Origin: Natronoarchaeum philippinense
GTDB lineage: Archaea > Halobacteriota > Halobacteria > Halobacteriales > Natronoarchaeaceae
Direction: 5' to 3'
DNA: 64,000 nucleotides
Assembly: GCF_900215575.1 (NCBI RefSeq)
Contig: NZ_OBEJ01000002.1
Coordinates: 724,062-788,061, forward strand
The translations under genes were made by a program, and so were the position numbers. The notes beneath the pieces are model-generated. The model ran no database searches, had not been told where the DNA came from, and was given only the letters and a program-made list of their open reading frames with translations. Shown here one piece after another: positions 9,017 to 16,247 of the stretch. The first letter of the stretch is position 1; each line of letters starts with the position of its first letter.

Positions 9017-10089
9017 CGGCACCGCTCCAGACGTTGATGCCCGAGCAACTCGCCGAGTGGCTCGGACTCGACGCTTACGGTGGGGCTGGCCTGTTCGTCG
9101 CCGCCCTCATCGCGTCGGCGCTGGTCGCCTCGCTGATGCTGACCAACGCCGCACTGGCCGGCCCGTGGGCCAAGCGAAAGATCACGGCCGCCTTTACTGA
9201 CCGGATCGCTGTGAACCGTCACGGTCCGTTCGGTCTGCTCATCATCATCGCCGACGCGGTTCGGCTGATGTCCAAAGAGCTCATCATCCCCGAGGGCGCC
9301 GACCGCCCAGCCTACGACATCGGTCCGATGGTCGTCGCTTTCTCGGCGCTACTCGGCTTTGCGGTGATCCCGATGGGATCGATCGCGGGCATCAACTTCC
9401 AGATCGCCGATCCCGAGATCGGCCTCGTGTTCGCGTTCGCGATCGCGTCGATCGCCAGTCTCGGTCTGGTGATGTGTGGCTACGCCTCGAACAACAAGTA
9501 CTCGATGCTGGGCGGTCTGCGCGCGGTCGCACAGAACATCGCCTACGAGATTCCGCTGATCGTCACTGCGGCGTCGGTGGTGCTGTTCTCGGAGTCGCTC
9601 CAGATGACCGAGATCGTCGCCGCCCAGACGGAGACGCTCGTCACCATCGCGGGCATCTCGATCCCGTCGTGGTACGCCTTCGTCAACCCGTTCGCGTTCG
9701 TACTGTTCCTGACCGCGAACCTCGCTGAAGTCGGTCGGAACCCCTTCGACACGCCGGAGGCGCCGACCGAGATCGTCGCCGGGTATCAGACGGAGTACTC
9801 CTCGATCTACTTCGTGCTGATCTACCTCGGCGAGTTCCTCCACATCTTCCTCGGCGGCGCCATTCTGGCGACCGTCTTCCTCGGCGGCCCTGCCGGGCCG
9901 GTCCTGCCGGGGCTGGTGTGGATGATCATCAAGATGTGGGCTGTGTTCCTGTTCACCCAGTGGGCGCGGTCGGCGATCCCTCGGGTGCGCATCGACCAGC
10001 TTATCGAGATTGGTTGGAAAGGACTGCTGGTTCTGTCCTTTGCTAACCTGGTGCTCACGGCCGTAATCGTGGGGGTGCTGATTGCATGA
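9013..10089 (+). CDS. nuoH: Complex I subunit H (NuoH)
   Basis: A 358-residue membrane subunit with about eight membrane segments that forms the quinone-chamber/membrane interface. Family signatures are GPFGLLIIIADAVRLMSKE near residue 75 and the acidic loop AEVGRNPFDTPEAPTEIVAGYQTEYS near 240. The stop overlaps the nuoI ATG by four bases. Confidence 0.95.
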   Translation: MTAPLQTLMPEQLAEWLGLDAYGGAGLFVAALIASALVASLMLTNAALAGPWAKRKITAAFTDRIAVNRHGPFGLLIIIADAVRLMSKELIIPEGADRPAYDIGPMVVAFSALLGFAVIPMGSIAGINFQIADPEIGLVFAFAIASIASLGLVMCGYASNNKYSMLGGLRAVAQNIAYEIPLIVTAASVVLFSESLQMTEIVAAQTETLVTIAGISIPSWYAFVNPFAFVLFLTANLAEVGRNPFDTPEAPTEIVAGYQTEYSSIYFVLIYLGEFLHIFLGGAILATVFLGGPAGPVLPGLVWMIIKMWAVFLFTQWARSAIPRVRIDQLIEIGWKGLLVLSFANLVLTAVIVGVLIA

Positions 10090-10547
10090 TCGGACTGCTC
10101 AAATCCATGGCGACGACGATGAAGCACGCGCTCGACGGTAACACGTTCACCGTCGAGTATCCCGAAGAAGCGCCCGAAGTGTCGCCGCGGTTCCGCGGCG
10201 TCCACAAGTTCAGCCAAGAGCGCTGTATCTGGTGTCGGCAGTGCGAGAACGTCTGCCCGAACGACACGATCCAGATCGTCACCGACGACAAGCGCAACGG
10301 CGAGCAGTACAACCTCCACATCGGCCAGTGTATCTACTGTCGACTGTGCGAGGAAGTCTGTCCGGTCGACGCCATTCTGTTGACCCAGAACTTCGAGTTC
10401 ACGGGCGACACGAAAGACGACCTCGTCTACAACAAAGAGCAGCTCAAGTCGGTGCCGTGGTACAAGGACATCGACCCGCTGAACTCGCGTGAACCCGACC
10501 GCGACGCGTGGATCGGTGAAGGCGAAGGCGAAGTCGACTACCAGTAA
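10086..10547 (+). CDS. nuoI: Complex I subunit I (NuoI, two 4Fe-4S clusters)
   Basis: A 153-residue ferredoxin-type subunit with two cluster motifs, CIWCRQCENVCP and CIYCRLCEEVCP, for N6a and N6b. The C-terminus is acidic and ends in ...GEVDYQ. Its last 70 coding bases (10472-10541) occur again, identically, at 10693-10762, where the tail reads DYK then TAG. The operon is interrupted straight after this gene: nuoJ1 begins 1158 bases further on. Confidence 0.95.
   Translation: MIGLLKSMATTMKHALDGNTFTVEYPEEAPEVSPRFRGVHKFSQERCIWCRQCENVCPNDTIQIVTDDKRNGEQYNLHIGQCIYCRLCEEVCPVDAILLTQNFEFTGDTKDDLVYNKEQLKSVPWYKDIDPLNSREPDRDAWIGEGEGEVDYQ
10472..10541 (+). repeat. 70-bp direct repeat, copy 1 (3' end of nuoI)
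   Basis: These 70 bases are identical to 10693-10762. The offset is 221 bases, leaving 151 bases between copies. The repeat begins at cgacccgctgaactcgcg and ends at gtcgactac. Confidence 0.97.
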
Positions 10548-10582
10548 TCGTACGACGAGCGCCACCGGCGCGAGTCGTTTCT

Positions 10583-10624
10583 CCGGACGCGACCGAGCGA
10601 AGCGAGTGGAGCGTCCGGCTTTTT
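10583..10624 (+). terminator. Hairpin with T-run after nuoI
   Basis: The arms ccggacgc (10583-10590) and gcgtccgg (10611-10618) are perfect 8-bp complements around a 20-base loop rich in gagcgaagcgag. A run of five T follows at 10620-10624. The form is that of an intrinsic terminator and could end the nuoA-I transcript before nuoJ1. A second T-run lies at 10633-10637. Confidence 0.55.
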
Positions 10625-10645
10625 GGCCCAGATTTTTCGAGGAGA

Positions 10646-10670
10646 GGTGTGCGAGCGCAGCGAGCACACC
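10646..10670. repeat. Second hairpin in the nuoI-nuoJ1 insert
   Basis: Perfect 7-bp arms ggtgtgc (10646-10652) and gcacacc (10664-10670) enclose 11 bases rich in gagcgcagcga. Such GC palindromes with gagcg cores are common between haloarchaeal genes. This one lies inside the segment between the two nuoI tail copies. Confidence 0.6.
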
Positions 10671-10692
10671 CGACGATGAAAAAGGTGGCATC

Positions 10693-10768
10693 CGACCCGC
10701 TGAACTCGCGTGAACCCGACCGCGACGCGTGGATCGGTGAAGGCGAAGGCGAAGTCGACTACAAGTAG
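10693..10768 (+). pseudogene. Duplicated nuoI C-terminal fragment
   Basis: A 70-base exact copy of the nuoI 3' end, followed by AAG TAG instead of CAG TAA. In the nuoI frame it encodes DPLNSREPDRDAWIGEGEGE then VDYK and a stop, with no start codon or upstream domain. It is a gene remnant. Either an insertion landed in nuoI and regenerated the tail, or a slipped duplication occurred. The new or old tail cannot be told apart from this sequence. Confidence 0.85.
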
Positions 10769-10792
10769 CGCAGTTTCACTTTTCGGGCCGGT

Positions 10793-11224
10793 CTACTGTT
10801 CGTACGGATTTGCTGCTGCGGTCAAGCGAGTGATGTCGTCGAACCGATCGAAGTCATCGTCGAAGCTGTAGAGAAACTCCGTTTCAGTCCGTCGCATGTG
10901 AGCGACGAGGATCGCATCAGTGATCTCGACATCGCTCTGCCGGCGAAACACAGTCTGCCCGCGGGCTAGGTCCTCGCGTGCGAGATGGCGGATTCGGAAT
11001 CCGCTGCTTTCCTCAAGGAACGTCAATGTCTCTACAGCACGATCGGACCCGGCACGCTTCGAGATGGGGTTCAGAATCTCCGGAAGGGTGTAGTTTGTTA
11101 CGATGCCTCTCGGGAGGCGTCCCGCGTCCATCGCTTCGACGATCGCTGCGGCTTTGTCGTGGTACTGATCCCGCGCACTCCTGAACGCGAAAAGGACGTT
11201 GGAGTCGACGATGGCGTCGGCCAT
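10793..11224 (-). CDS. vapC: PIN-domain toxin, VapC type
   Basis: A 143-residue PIN nuclease. The acidic metal-site residues are visible: D7 in IVDSNVLFAF, E49 in YTLPEILN, D103 in EITDAILVAH, and the cluster SFDDDFDRF near 121-128. VapC toxins are Mg-dependent RNases held inactive by VapB. The start overlaps the stop of the upstream AbrB-type gene by one base, the normal antitoxin-toxin order. It lies antisense within the complex I operon. Confidence 0.9.
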   Translation of the reverse strand: MADAIVDSNVLFAFRSARDQYHDKAAAIVEAMDAGRLPRGIVTNYTLPEILNPISKRAGSDRAVETLTFLEESSGFRIRHLAREDLARGQTVFRRQSDVEITDAILVAHMRRTETEFLYSFDDDFDRFDDITRLTAAANPYEQ

Positions 11225-11463
11225 CAGGACCAGTCGTAGCCGTCAGTTGCCTCTACGGCGTCCGTTTCACCCATGTCGACGGGATCGAGATCGGATGCCA
11301 CTCCGTGGCGTTCACGGACGATTTCGGCAACGAGACCATCGTCGTCCTCGGCGTGCCATCGAAGCCGATCACCCGGTTCGAGATCGAGATGCTCGCGGAC
11401 GGCTTTCGGGATCGTCACAGCAAAGCTCTCGTTGACCGTGGTTTCGTTCTCGTCCGTCGCCAT
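11224..11463 (-). CDS. vapB: AbrB-family antitoxin, VapB type
   Basis: A 79-residue protein with an N-terminal swapped-hairpin AbrB domain (SFAVTIPKAVREHLDLEPGDRLRWH) and an acidic C-terminal tail that would bind the toxin. The start at 11463 fits a TATA-like ataatt on the minus strand at about 11494-11499. An in-frame ATG at 11490 would add nine residues. An inverted repeat at 11491-11512 overlaps the TATA and is the likely autorepression site. Confidence 0.85.
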   Translation of the reverse strand: MATDENETTVNESFAVTIPKAVREHLDLEPGDRLRWHAEDDDGLVAEIVRERHGVASDLDPVDMGETDAVEATDGYDWS

Positions 11464-11490
11464 GGGTGGCGATAGTTGGTCCGTGCGCAT

Positions 11491-11512
11491 AACAATTATG
11501 CCGACAATTGTT
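11491..11512. promoter_or_regulatory. Inverted repeat at the vapBC promoter
   Basis: Perfect 7-base arms AACAATT (11491-11497) and AATTGTT (11506-11512) are separated by eight bases. The site covers the TATA region of vapB. VapB/AbrB antitoxins usually repress their own promoter through such repeats. The remaining 11513-11705 holds no gene I can support. nuoJ1 must use a promoter somewhere here if the upstream terminator works. Confidence 0.65.
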
Positions 11513-11705
11513 TGATTCGGTGGGCGATAGCTTCGCGCGCGAGCGGCGCCGGACGCCATCGCTATCGTTCGGCCGGCCTGACACGGCAATATCGACCAGC
11601 GTTTCCAGACTGAGCCGGGAGAGTCGACCGGAACAGCGGCATTGAGCGGTCGATCTCCGAACAGTCTCGAAATCTTCAAAGGGCATCCGCGACGAGAGGG
11701 TACTA

Positions 11706-11981
11706 ATGGCACTTGATTACATCGCGTTCGCGCTGTTCGCACTCCTGACGGTCGGGAGCAGCGCCGGGGCGGTGCTGATGCGGGACGTGTGGCACGCCGC
11801 ACTCCTGCTCGGCGTCGCGCTGACCAGCGTGGCGGGGTTCTACGTGATGCTGCAAGCCGAGTTCCTTGCAGTCATCCAGATCCTCGTTTACATCGGCGGC
11901 GTGTTGATCCTGATCACGTTCGGCGTGATGCTGACACGTGGACGCGAACCGGACGAGGAGGTGACACGGCATGGTAGCTGA
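11706..11981 (+). CDS. nuoJ1: Complex I subunit J, N-terminal part (NuoJ1)
   Basis: A 91-residue membrane protein with three helices. It matches the first part of NuoJ, with GAVLMRDVWHAALLLGVALTSVAGFYVMLQAEFLAVIQILVYIGGVLILITFGVML, the conserved TM3 region. The gene is split from its C-terminal half, as in other haloarchaea. This is the first gene after the vapBC interruption. Confidence 0.92.
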   Translation: MALDYIAFALFALLTVGSSAGAVLMRDVWHAALLLGVALTSVAGFYVMLQAEFLAVIQILVYIGGVLILITFGVMLTRGREPDEEVTRHGS

Positions 11982-12018
11982 CGTGGCGACCGGCCGTTCG
12001 CGGAGGTGGTGTCGGTGA
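11971..12018 (+). other. Bridging mini-ORF between nuoJ1 and nuoJ2
   Basis: An ATG at 11971 lies just before the nuoJ1 stop. The frame runs 15 codons to a TGA at 12016-12018 that overlaps the nuoJ2 GTG at 12015. As in the nuoB-nuoCD bridge, the frame reads the Shine-Dalgarno as R-R-W. It is probably a translational link and not a functional peptide. Confidence 0.35.
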
Positions 12019-12350
12019 GCAAGCCCGAGTTCCGCGTCGGCTCGCACCTGTTGCCGGGCCTCGTCGCAGTGGCGCTGTTCGCCGTAATGGCGACGGTGTT
12101 CCTCGGCGCTGGGTTCGCCGCGCCGGCCGGCTTCGGCGACGCCTCGGTGATGGAGGCGATCGGGTTCGCGCTACTGGATATCGACGCCGCAGACGGCGTT
12201 CCCGTTGATGGATTCCTCGTCGCGTTCATCCTGATCGCCGTGGTGCTCGACGCCGCGCTCGACGGCGCGATCATGCTCGCACGAACCGAGGACGACGAGG
12301 GAACGGCCCCGCTAGAGACCGACGGCGGCGAGCGAGGTGAGGACCGATGA
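12015..12350 (+). CDS. nuoJ2: Complex I subunit J, C-terminal part (NuoJ2)
   Basis: The GTG at 12015 is chosen because ggaggtg (12002-12008) lies six bases upstream. A GTG at 12006 is the alternative. The product is about 111 residues with two or three membrane helices (LLPGLVAVALFAVMATVFLGAG and GFLVAFILIAVVLDAALDGAIML), matching the second half of NuoJ, and a short acidic tail. The stop overlaps the nuoK ATG. Confidence 0.85.
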   Translation: MSKPEFRVGSHLLPGLVAVALFAVMATVFLGAGFAAPAGFGDASVMEAIGFALLDIDAADGVPVDGFLVAFILIAVVLDAALDGAIMLARTEDDEGTAPLETDGGERGEDR

Positions 12351-12652
12351 CGGTCCCGATGAACTACTACTTGGTGCTGTCGGCCGCGGTGTTTTGCATC
12401 GGGCTGTTCGGCGTCCTCACGCGACGGAACGCGATTATGTTCCTGATCTCCGTCGAGTTGATGCTCAACGCCGCGAACATCAATCTGATCGCGTTCTCGT
12501 ACTTCCACGGGAACCTCACCGGACAGGTGTTCGCCCTGTTTACGATCGCACTGGCTGCAGCGGAGGTCGCCATCGGTATCGGGATCATCCTGGTGCTGGT
12601 GCGGAACTTCCGCAACGTGGACGTTCGGAAAGCAACGACAATGAGGTGGTAA
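12347..12652 (+). CDS. nuoK: Complex I subunit K (NuoK)
   Basis: A 101-residue protein with three helices and normal family length. The membrane glutamates are visible in SVELMLNAANINLI and ALAAAEVAIGIGIILVLVRN. NuoK is the small antiporter-like subunit next to the E-channel. The nuoL ATG follows three bases after the stop. Confidence 0.95.
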   Translation: MTVPMNYYLVLSAAVFCIGLFGVLTRRNAIMFLISVELMLNAANINLIAFSYFHGNLTGQVFALFTIALAAAEVAIGIGIILVLVRNFRNVDVRKATTMRW

Positions 12653-12655
12653 TAG

Positions 12656-14707
12656 ATGGCGTTCGAATACGTTCCGGCGATCGCCGCACTCCCGTTCGTA
12701 TCGTTCCTGCTCGCGCTGGTCGCGGGCAAGTATATGCCCAAAGGCGGCGCGTTCGGTGGTATCGCCGCCACGGCCGGGTCGCTCGTGCTGTCTGTGCTGA
12801 CGTTCGTCCAGGTCCGGGGTAACGGATCTCATCAGGAGACGCTGTACACGTGGGTCAGTCCCGACGCCGCCGGCGCACCGGAGCTGACCTTCGGCATTCT
12901 GGTCGATCCGCTGTCCTCGCTGATGCTGGTCATCGTCTCGCTGGTCGCGCTGCTGGTCCACGTGTTCAGCTTGGGCTACATGAACGACGAGGGCGAGACG
13001 GGCCTGCCACGGTACTACGCCGGGCTGGGTCTCTTTACGTTCAGCATGCTCTCGTTCGTGTTCGCCGACAACCTGCTGATGGCGTTCATGTTCTTCGAGC
13101 TGGTGGGCCTGTGCTCGTTCCTGCTGATCGGGTTCCACTTCCGCACGGAGAGCGCGCCGTCGGCCGCGAAGAAGGCGTTCTTGGTCACCCGCTTCGGTGA
13201 CTACTTCTTCCTGATCGGCGTCGTCGGCATCCTAGCGACGTTCGGCACGACACAGTTCGCGGGCGCCGAGTCGTTCCCCGCGATCGCCGAGCAGGTGCTT
13301 TCCCCTGAAGGGAGTGCCGAGATCACAACGTACCTCGGCTTCGACCCGCAGACGTGGTTCACGATTCTGGGCCTGCTGGTGCTGGGCGGCGTCGTCGGTA
13401 AGTCCGCGCAGTTCCCGCTTCACACGTGGCTCCCCGACGCGATGGAGGGCCCGACGCCCGTCTCCGCGCTGATCCACGCCGCGACGATGGTCGCGGCCGG
13501 CGTGTACCTCGTCGCGCGGATGTACGGCTTCTACGCGCTCAGCCCGACCGCGCTGGCGATCATCGCCTTCGTCGGCGGCTTCACCGCACTGTTCGCGGCG
13601 ACGATGGGCGTCGTCAAGAACGAGCTCAAGCAGGTGCTGGCGTACTCGACGATCTCGCAGTACGGGTATATGATGCTCGCGCTGGGGTCGGGTGGCTACG
13701 TCGCCGCGGTCTTCCACCTGATGACCCACGCGTTCTTCAAGGCGCTGCTGTTCCTCGGCGCCGGGTCGGTGATCATCGCCATGCACCACAACGAGGACAT
13801 GTGGGACATGGGCGGTCTCAAGGACAAGATGCCCGTGACCTACGCGACCTTCCTCGCGGGCTCGCTCGCGCTCGCGGGCATCTTCCCGTTCTCGGGCTTC
13901 TGGTCGAAAGACGAAGTGCTCTACGAGGCGCTGGCTCACGGTCTGGGTGGCTCGACGCTGCTCTTTGCCGCCTGGGCGATGGGCCTGCTCGCCGTCTTCT
14001 TCACCGGCTTCTACACCTTCCGTATGGTGTTTCTCACCTTCCACGGCGAACCGCGCTCGGACACGGCGCGTGACCCCCACGGCGTTCGCTGGAACGTCAA
14101 GGGGCCACTGACCGTGCTCGGGACGCTGGCGGTCGTCGCCGGCTTCGTCAACATGGTGCCGGTCCAGAAGGTACTCGGCATCAAGGGCATCGACTACCTG
14201 CACGGGTGGCTCGACAGTCAGTCCGGCGAGTTCGCCGCGCTGTCGGCCCACCACTACGGAAACCTGCTCCACGACTTCGCGCACTACTCGGCCGGGACGA
14301 TCCTCGGCGGCGTGGTGCCGACCGTGCTGATCTCGGCGGGGCTCTCGCTGGGGCTCGCACTGGCCGGCGTCGGTCTGGCGTACTTCCTGTACAACGTCGC
14401 CAGCCCCGAACCCCACACCGAGAACCTCGGGTCGGTCCGGGAGGTGCTCTTTAGCAACTACTACTTGGACGAGTTCCAAGTGTGGCTCGCCGAGGGCGTC
14501 ACGATGCAGACCGCCCGAGCCGCGGACACGTTCGACCAAGGCGTCGTCGACGGCGTCGTCAACGGCGCCAGCAGCGTCAGCCTGTTCAGCGGCGATCGGA
14601 TCCGTCGCATCCAAACCGGTATCGTCACGAACTACGCGGCGCTGCTCGCGTTGAGCCTCGTCGTGCTTATCGTCGCCTTCGGCCTCGCCGGAGGGTGGTT
14701 GCTATGA
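12656..14707 (+). CDS. nuoL: Complex I proton-pumping subunit L (NuoL)
   Basis: A 683-residue antiporter-like subunit. The conserved core includes FFELVGLCSFLLIGFHFR (TM5 Glu), GKSAQFPLHTWLPDAMEGPTPVSALIHAATMVAAGVYL and LAYSTISQYGYMMLALG. The long C-terminal region is consistent with the lateral helix of NuoL. The stop overlaps the nuoM ATG. Confidence 0.96.
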   Translation: MAFEYVPAIAALPFVSFLLALVAGKYMPKGGAFGGIAATAGSLVLSVLTFVQVRGNGSHQETLYTWVSPDAAGAPELTFGILVDPLSSLMLVIVSLVALLVHVFSLGYMNDEGETGLPRYYAGLGLFTFSMLSFVFADNLLMAFMFFELVGLCSFLLIGFHFRTESAPSAAKKAFLVTRFGDYFFLIGVVGILATFGTTQFAGAESFPAIAEQVLSPEGSAEITTYLGFDPQTWFTILGLLVLGGVVGKSAQFPLHTWLPDAMEGPTPVSALIHAATMVAAGVYLVARMYGFYALSPTALAIIAFVGGFTALFAATMGVVKNELKQVLAYSTISQYGYMMLALGSGGYVAAVFHLMTHAFFKALLFLGAGSVIIAMHHNEDMWDMGGLKDKMPVTYATFLAGSLALAGIFPFSGFWSKDEVLYEALAHGLGGSTLLFAAWAMGLLAVFFTGFYTFRMVFLTFHGEPRSDTARDPHGVRWNVKGPLTVLGTLAVVAGFVNMVPVQKVLGIKGIDYLHGWLDSQSGEFAALSAHHYGNLLHDFAHYSAGTILGGVVPTVLISAGLSLGLALAGVGLAYFLYNVASPEPHTENLGSVREVLFSNYYLDEFQVWLAEGVTMQTARAADTFDQGVVDGVVNGASSVSLFSGDRIRRIQTGIVTNYAALLALSLVVLIVAFGLAGGWLL

Positions 14708-16245
14708 TGATCGAAGCGCTTATCGCAGTTTGTCTGGTCGGCGCGGCCGCGGTGTTCCTAGCACCCGACAGGTACGCCGGCCGCCTGGCCTTCGGCGTCA
14801 GCCTGCTCCCGGTCGTCGGGAGCCTGTTCATGTACAGCCAGTTCGACGCCAGCGGGAACGCCCTGCTCGCGTCGTCCGAAAACGTCGCGTTCTACACGCG
14901 AACGACGTGGATCGAGGTCGGGAACTTGTTCCGCCTCGATTGGCACGTCGGCCTCGACGGCATCAGCATGCCGCTGCTCGCGCTCACGACGATCCTGACG
15001 ACGCTTGCGATCGTCAGCGCGTGGACGCCGATCGACGAGCGCCAGTCCCAGTTCTACGGGCTGGTGCTGTTCATGGAGGCGGCCCTGATCGGCGTGTTCT
15101 CCGCGCTTGACTTCTTCGTCTGGTTCGTCTTCTGGGAGGCCGTTCTGATCCCGATGTACTTCCTCATCGGCGTCTGGGGCGGTCCGCGCCGGAAGTACGC
15201 CGCGATCAAGTTCTTCGTCTACACGAACATCGCGTCGCTCGTGATGTTCATCGGCTACGTCGCGCTCGTGATCGGGCTCGGCATCGACACGTTCGACATG
15301 GCTGACGTGGCGACGGCGTTGGTGGTCAACGACGCCGCCCCGAGCGCGTTCCCGGGCATCTCCGCGGGCGCGCTCAAAACGGCCGTGTTCTTTGCGATGT
15401 TCGCCGGGTTCGCGGTGAAGGTGCCCGTCGTTCCGGTCCACACGTGGCTGCCGGACGCCCACGTCGAGGCGCCGACCCCGGTGTCGGTGCTGCTGGCGGG
15501 CGTCCTCCTGAAGATGGGGACCTACGCCCTGCTCCGGTTCAACTTCACGATGCTGGCGGACGTGGCCACCGAGTTCGCGTGGCTGCTCGCCGGCCTCGCC
15601 GTGATCTCGGTGATCTACGGCGCGATGCTGGCGCTGGCCCAGCAGGACCTCAAGCGAATCGTCGCGTACTCCTCGGTCTCCTCGATGGGGTACGTGATCC
15701 TCGGACTCGTCGCCTACACCGTCTACGGCGTCGGCGGCGCGACGTTCCAGATGGTCAGCCACGGCCTGATTTCCGGGCTGATGTTCATGGCGGTCGGCGT
15801 CATCTACAACACGACCCACACCCGGATGGTGACGGACATGTCCGGACTGGCCGATCGGATGCCCATCACGACGGGCATCTTCCTCGCGGGCGCCTTCGGC
15901 TATATGGGCCTGCCGCTGATGAGCGGGTTCGCAGCCGAGTTCTACGTGTTCGCGGGCGCCTTCGGCGCCACCGAGTCGATCGGCACGTACGCGCCGGTCT
16001 TCACCGGGCTGGCGATGTTCGGCATCGTCATCGTTGCAGGCTACCTGCTGTTTGCGATGCAGCGGACGCTGTTCGGGCCGTTCAGTCTGGAGACCGACTA
16101 CGAGGTGACGCGCGCACCGGCACACGACGTGTTGCCGCTGTTCACGCTGCTCGGACTCGTGATCCTGCTGGGCGTTGCACCCGAGTTGGCCTTCGAGATG
16201 ATTCGTGACGCCGTCGGAGCGATTCCGGCGGTGGGAGGTGCATAA
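14704..16245 (+). CDS. nuoM: Complex I proton-pumping subunit M (NuoM)
   Basis: The start is set at ATG 14704, which overlaps the nuoL stop. The long in-frame region upstream is Arg-rich shadow of nuoL and is rejected. The 513-residue protein has about 14 helices, with VFWEAVLIPMYFLIGVWGG, KVPVVPVHTWLPDAHVEAPTPVSVLLAGVLLKMG and RIVAYSSVSSMGYVILG, typical of NuoM. Confidence 0.95.
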   Translation: MMIEALIAVCLVGAAAVFLAPDRYAGRLAFGVSLLPVVGSLFMYSQFDASGNALLASSENVAFYTRTTWIEVGNLFRLDWHVGLDGISMPLLALTTILTTLAIVSAWTPIDERQSQFYGLVLFMEAALIGVFSALDFFVWFVFWEAVLIPMYFLIGVWGGPRRKYAAIKFFVYTNIASLVMFIGYVALVIGLGIDTFDMADVATALVVNDAAPSAFPGISAGALKTAVFFAMFAGFAVKVPVVPVHTWLPDAHVEAPTPVSVLLAGVLLKMGTYALLRFNFTMLADVATEFAWLLAGLAVISVIYGAMLALAQQDLKRIVAYSSVSSMGYVILGLVAYTVYGVGGATFQMVSHGLISGLMFMAVGVIYNTTHTRMVTDMSGLADRMPITTGIFLAGAFGYMGLPLMSGFAAEFYVFAGAFGATESIGTYAPVFTGLAMFGIVIVAGYLLFAMQRTLFGPFSLETDYEVTRAPAHDVLPLFTLLGLVILLGVAPELAFEMIRDAVGAIPAVGGA

Positions 16246-16247
16246 CA

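Noticed and set aside
7310..9022. A 570-codon open frame antisense to nuoCD
   Set aside because: Shadow of the fused nuoCD gene. High third-position G+C removes stops on the opposite strand. Composition is unlike the acidic proteome and no motif is present.
10548..11705. Insertion sequence or integrated element at nuoI-nuoJ1
   Set aside because: No transposase or integrase frame, no terminal inverted repeats, and no target duplication other than the 70-bp nuoI tail. I describe it as an insertion of unknown mechanism.
14482..14703. Upstream extension of nuoM
   Set aside because: The region is Arg-rich read-through of nuoL in another frame. The ATG at 14704 overlaps the nuoL stop and begins with a membrane helix.
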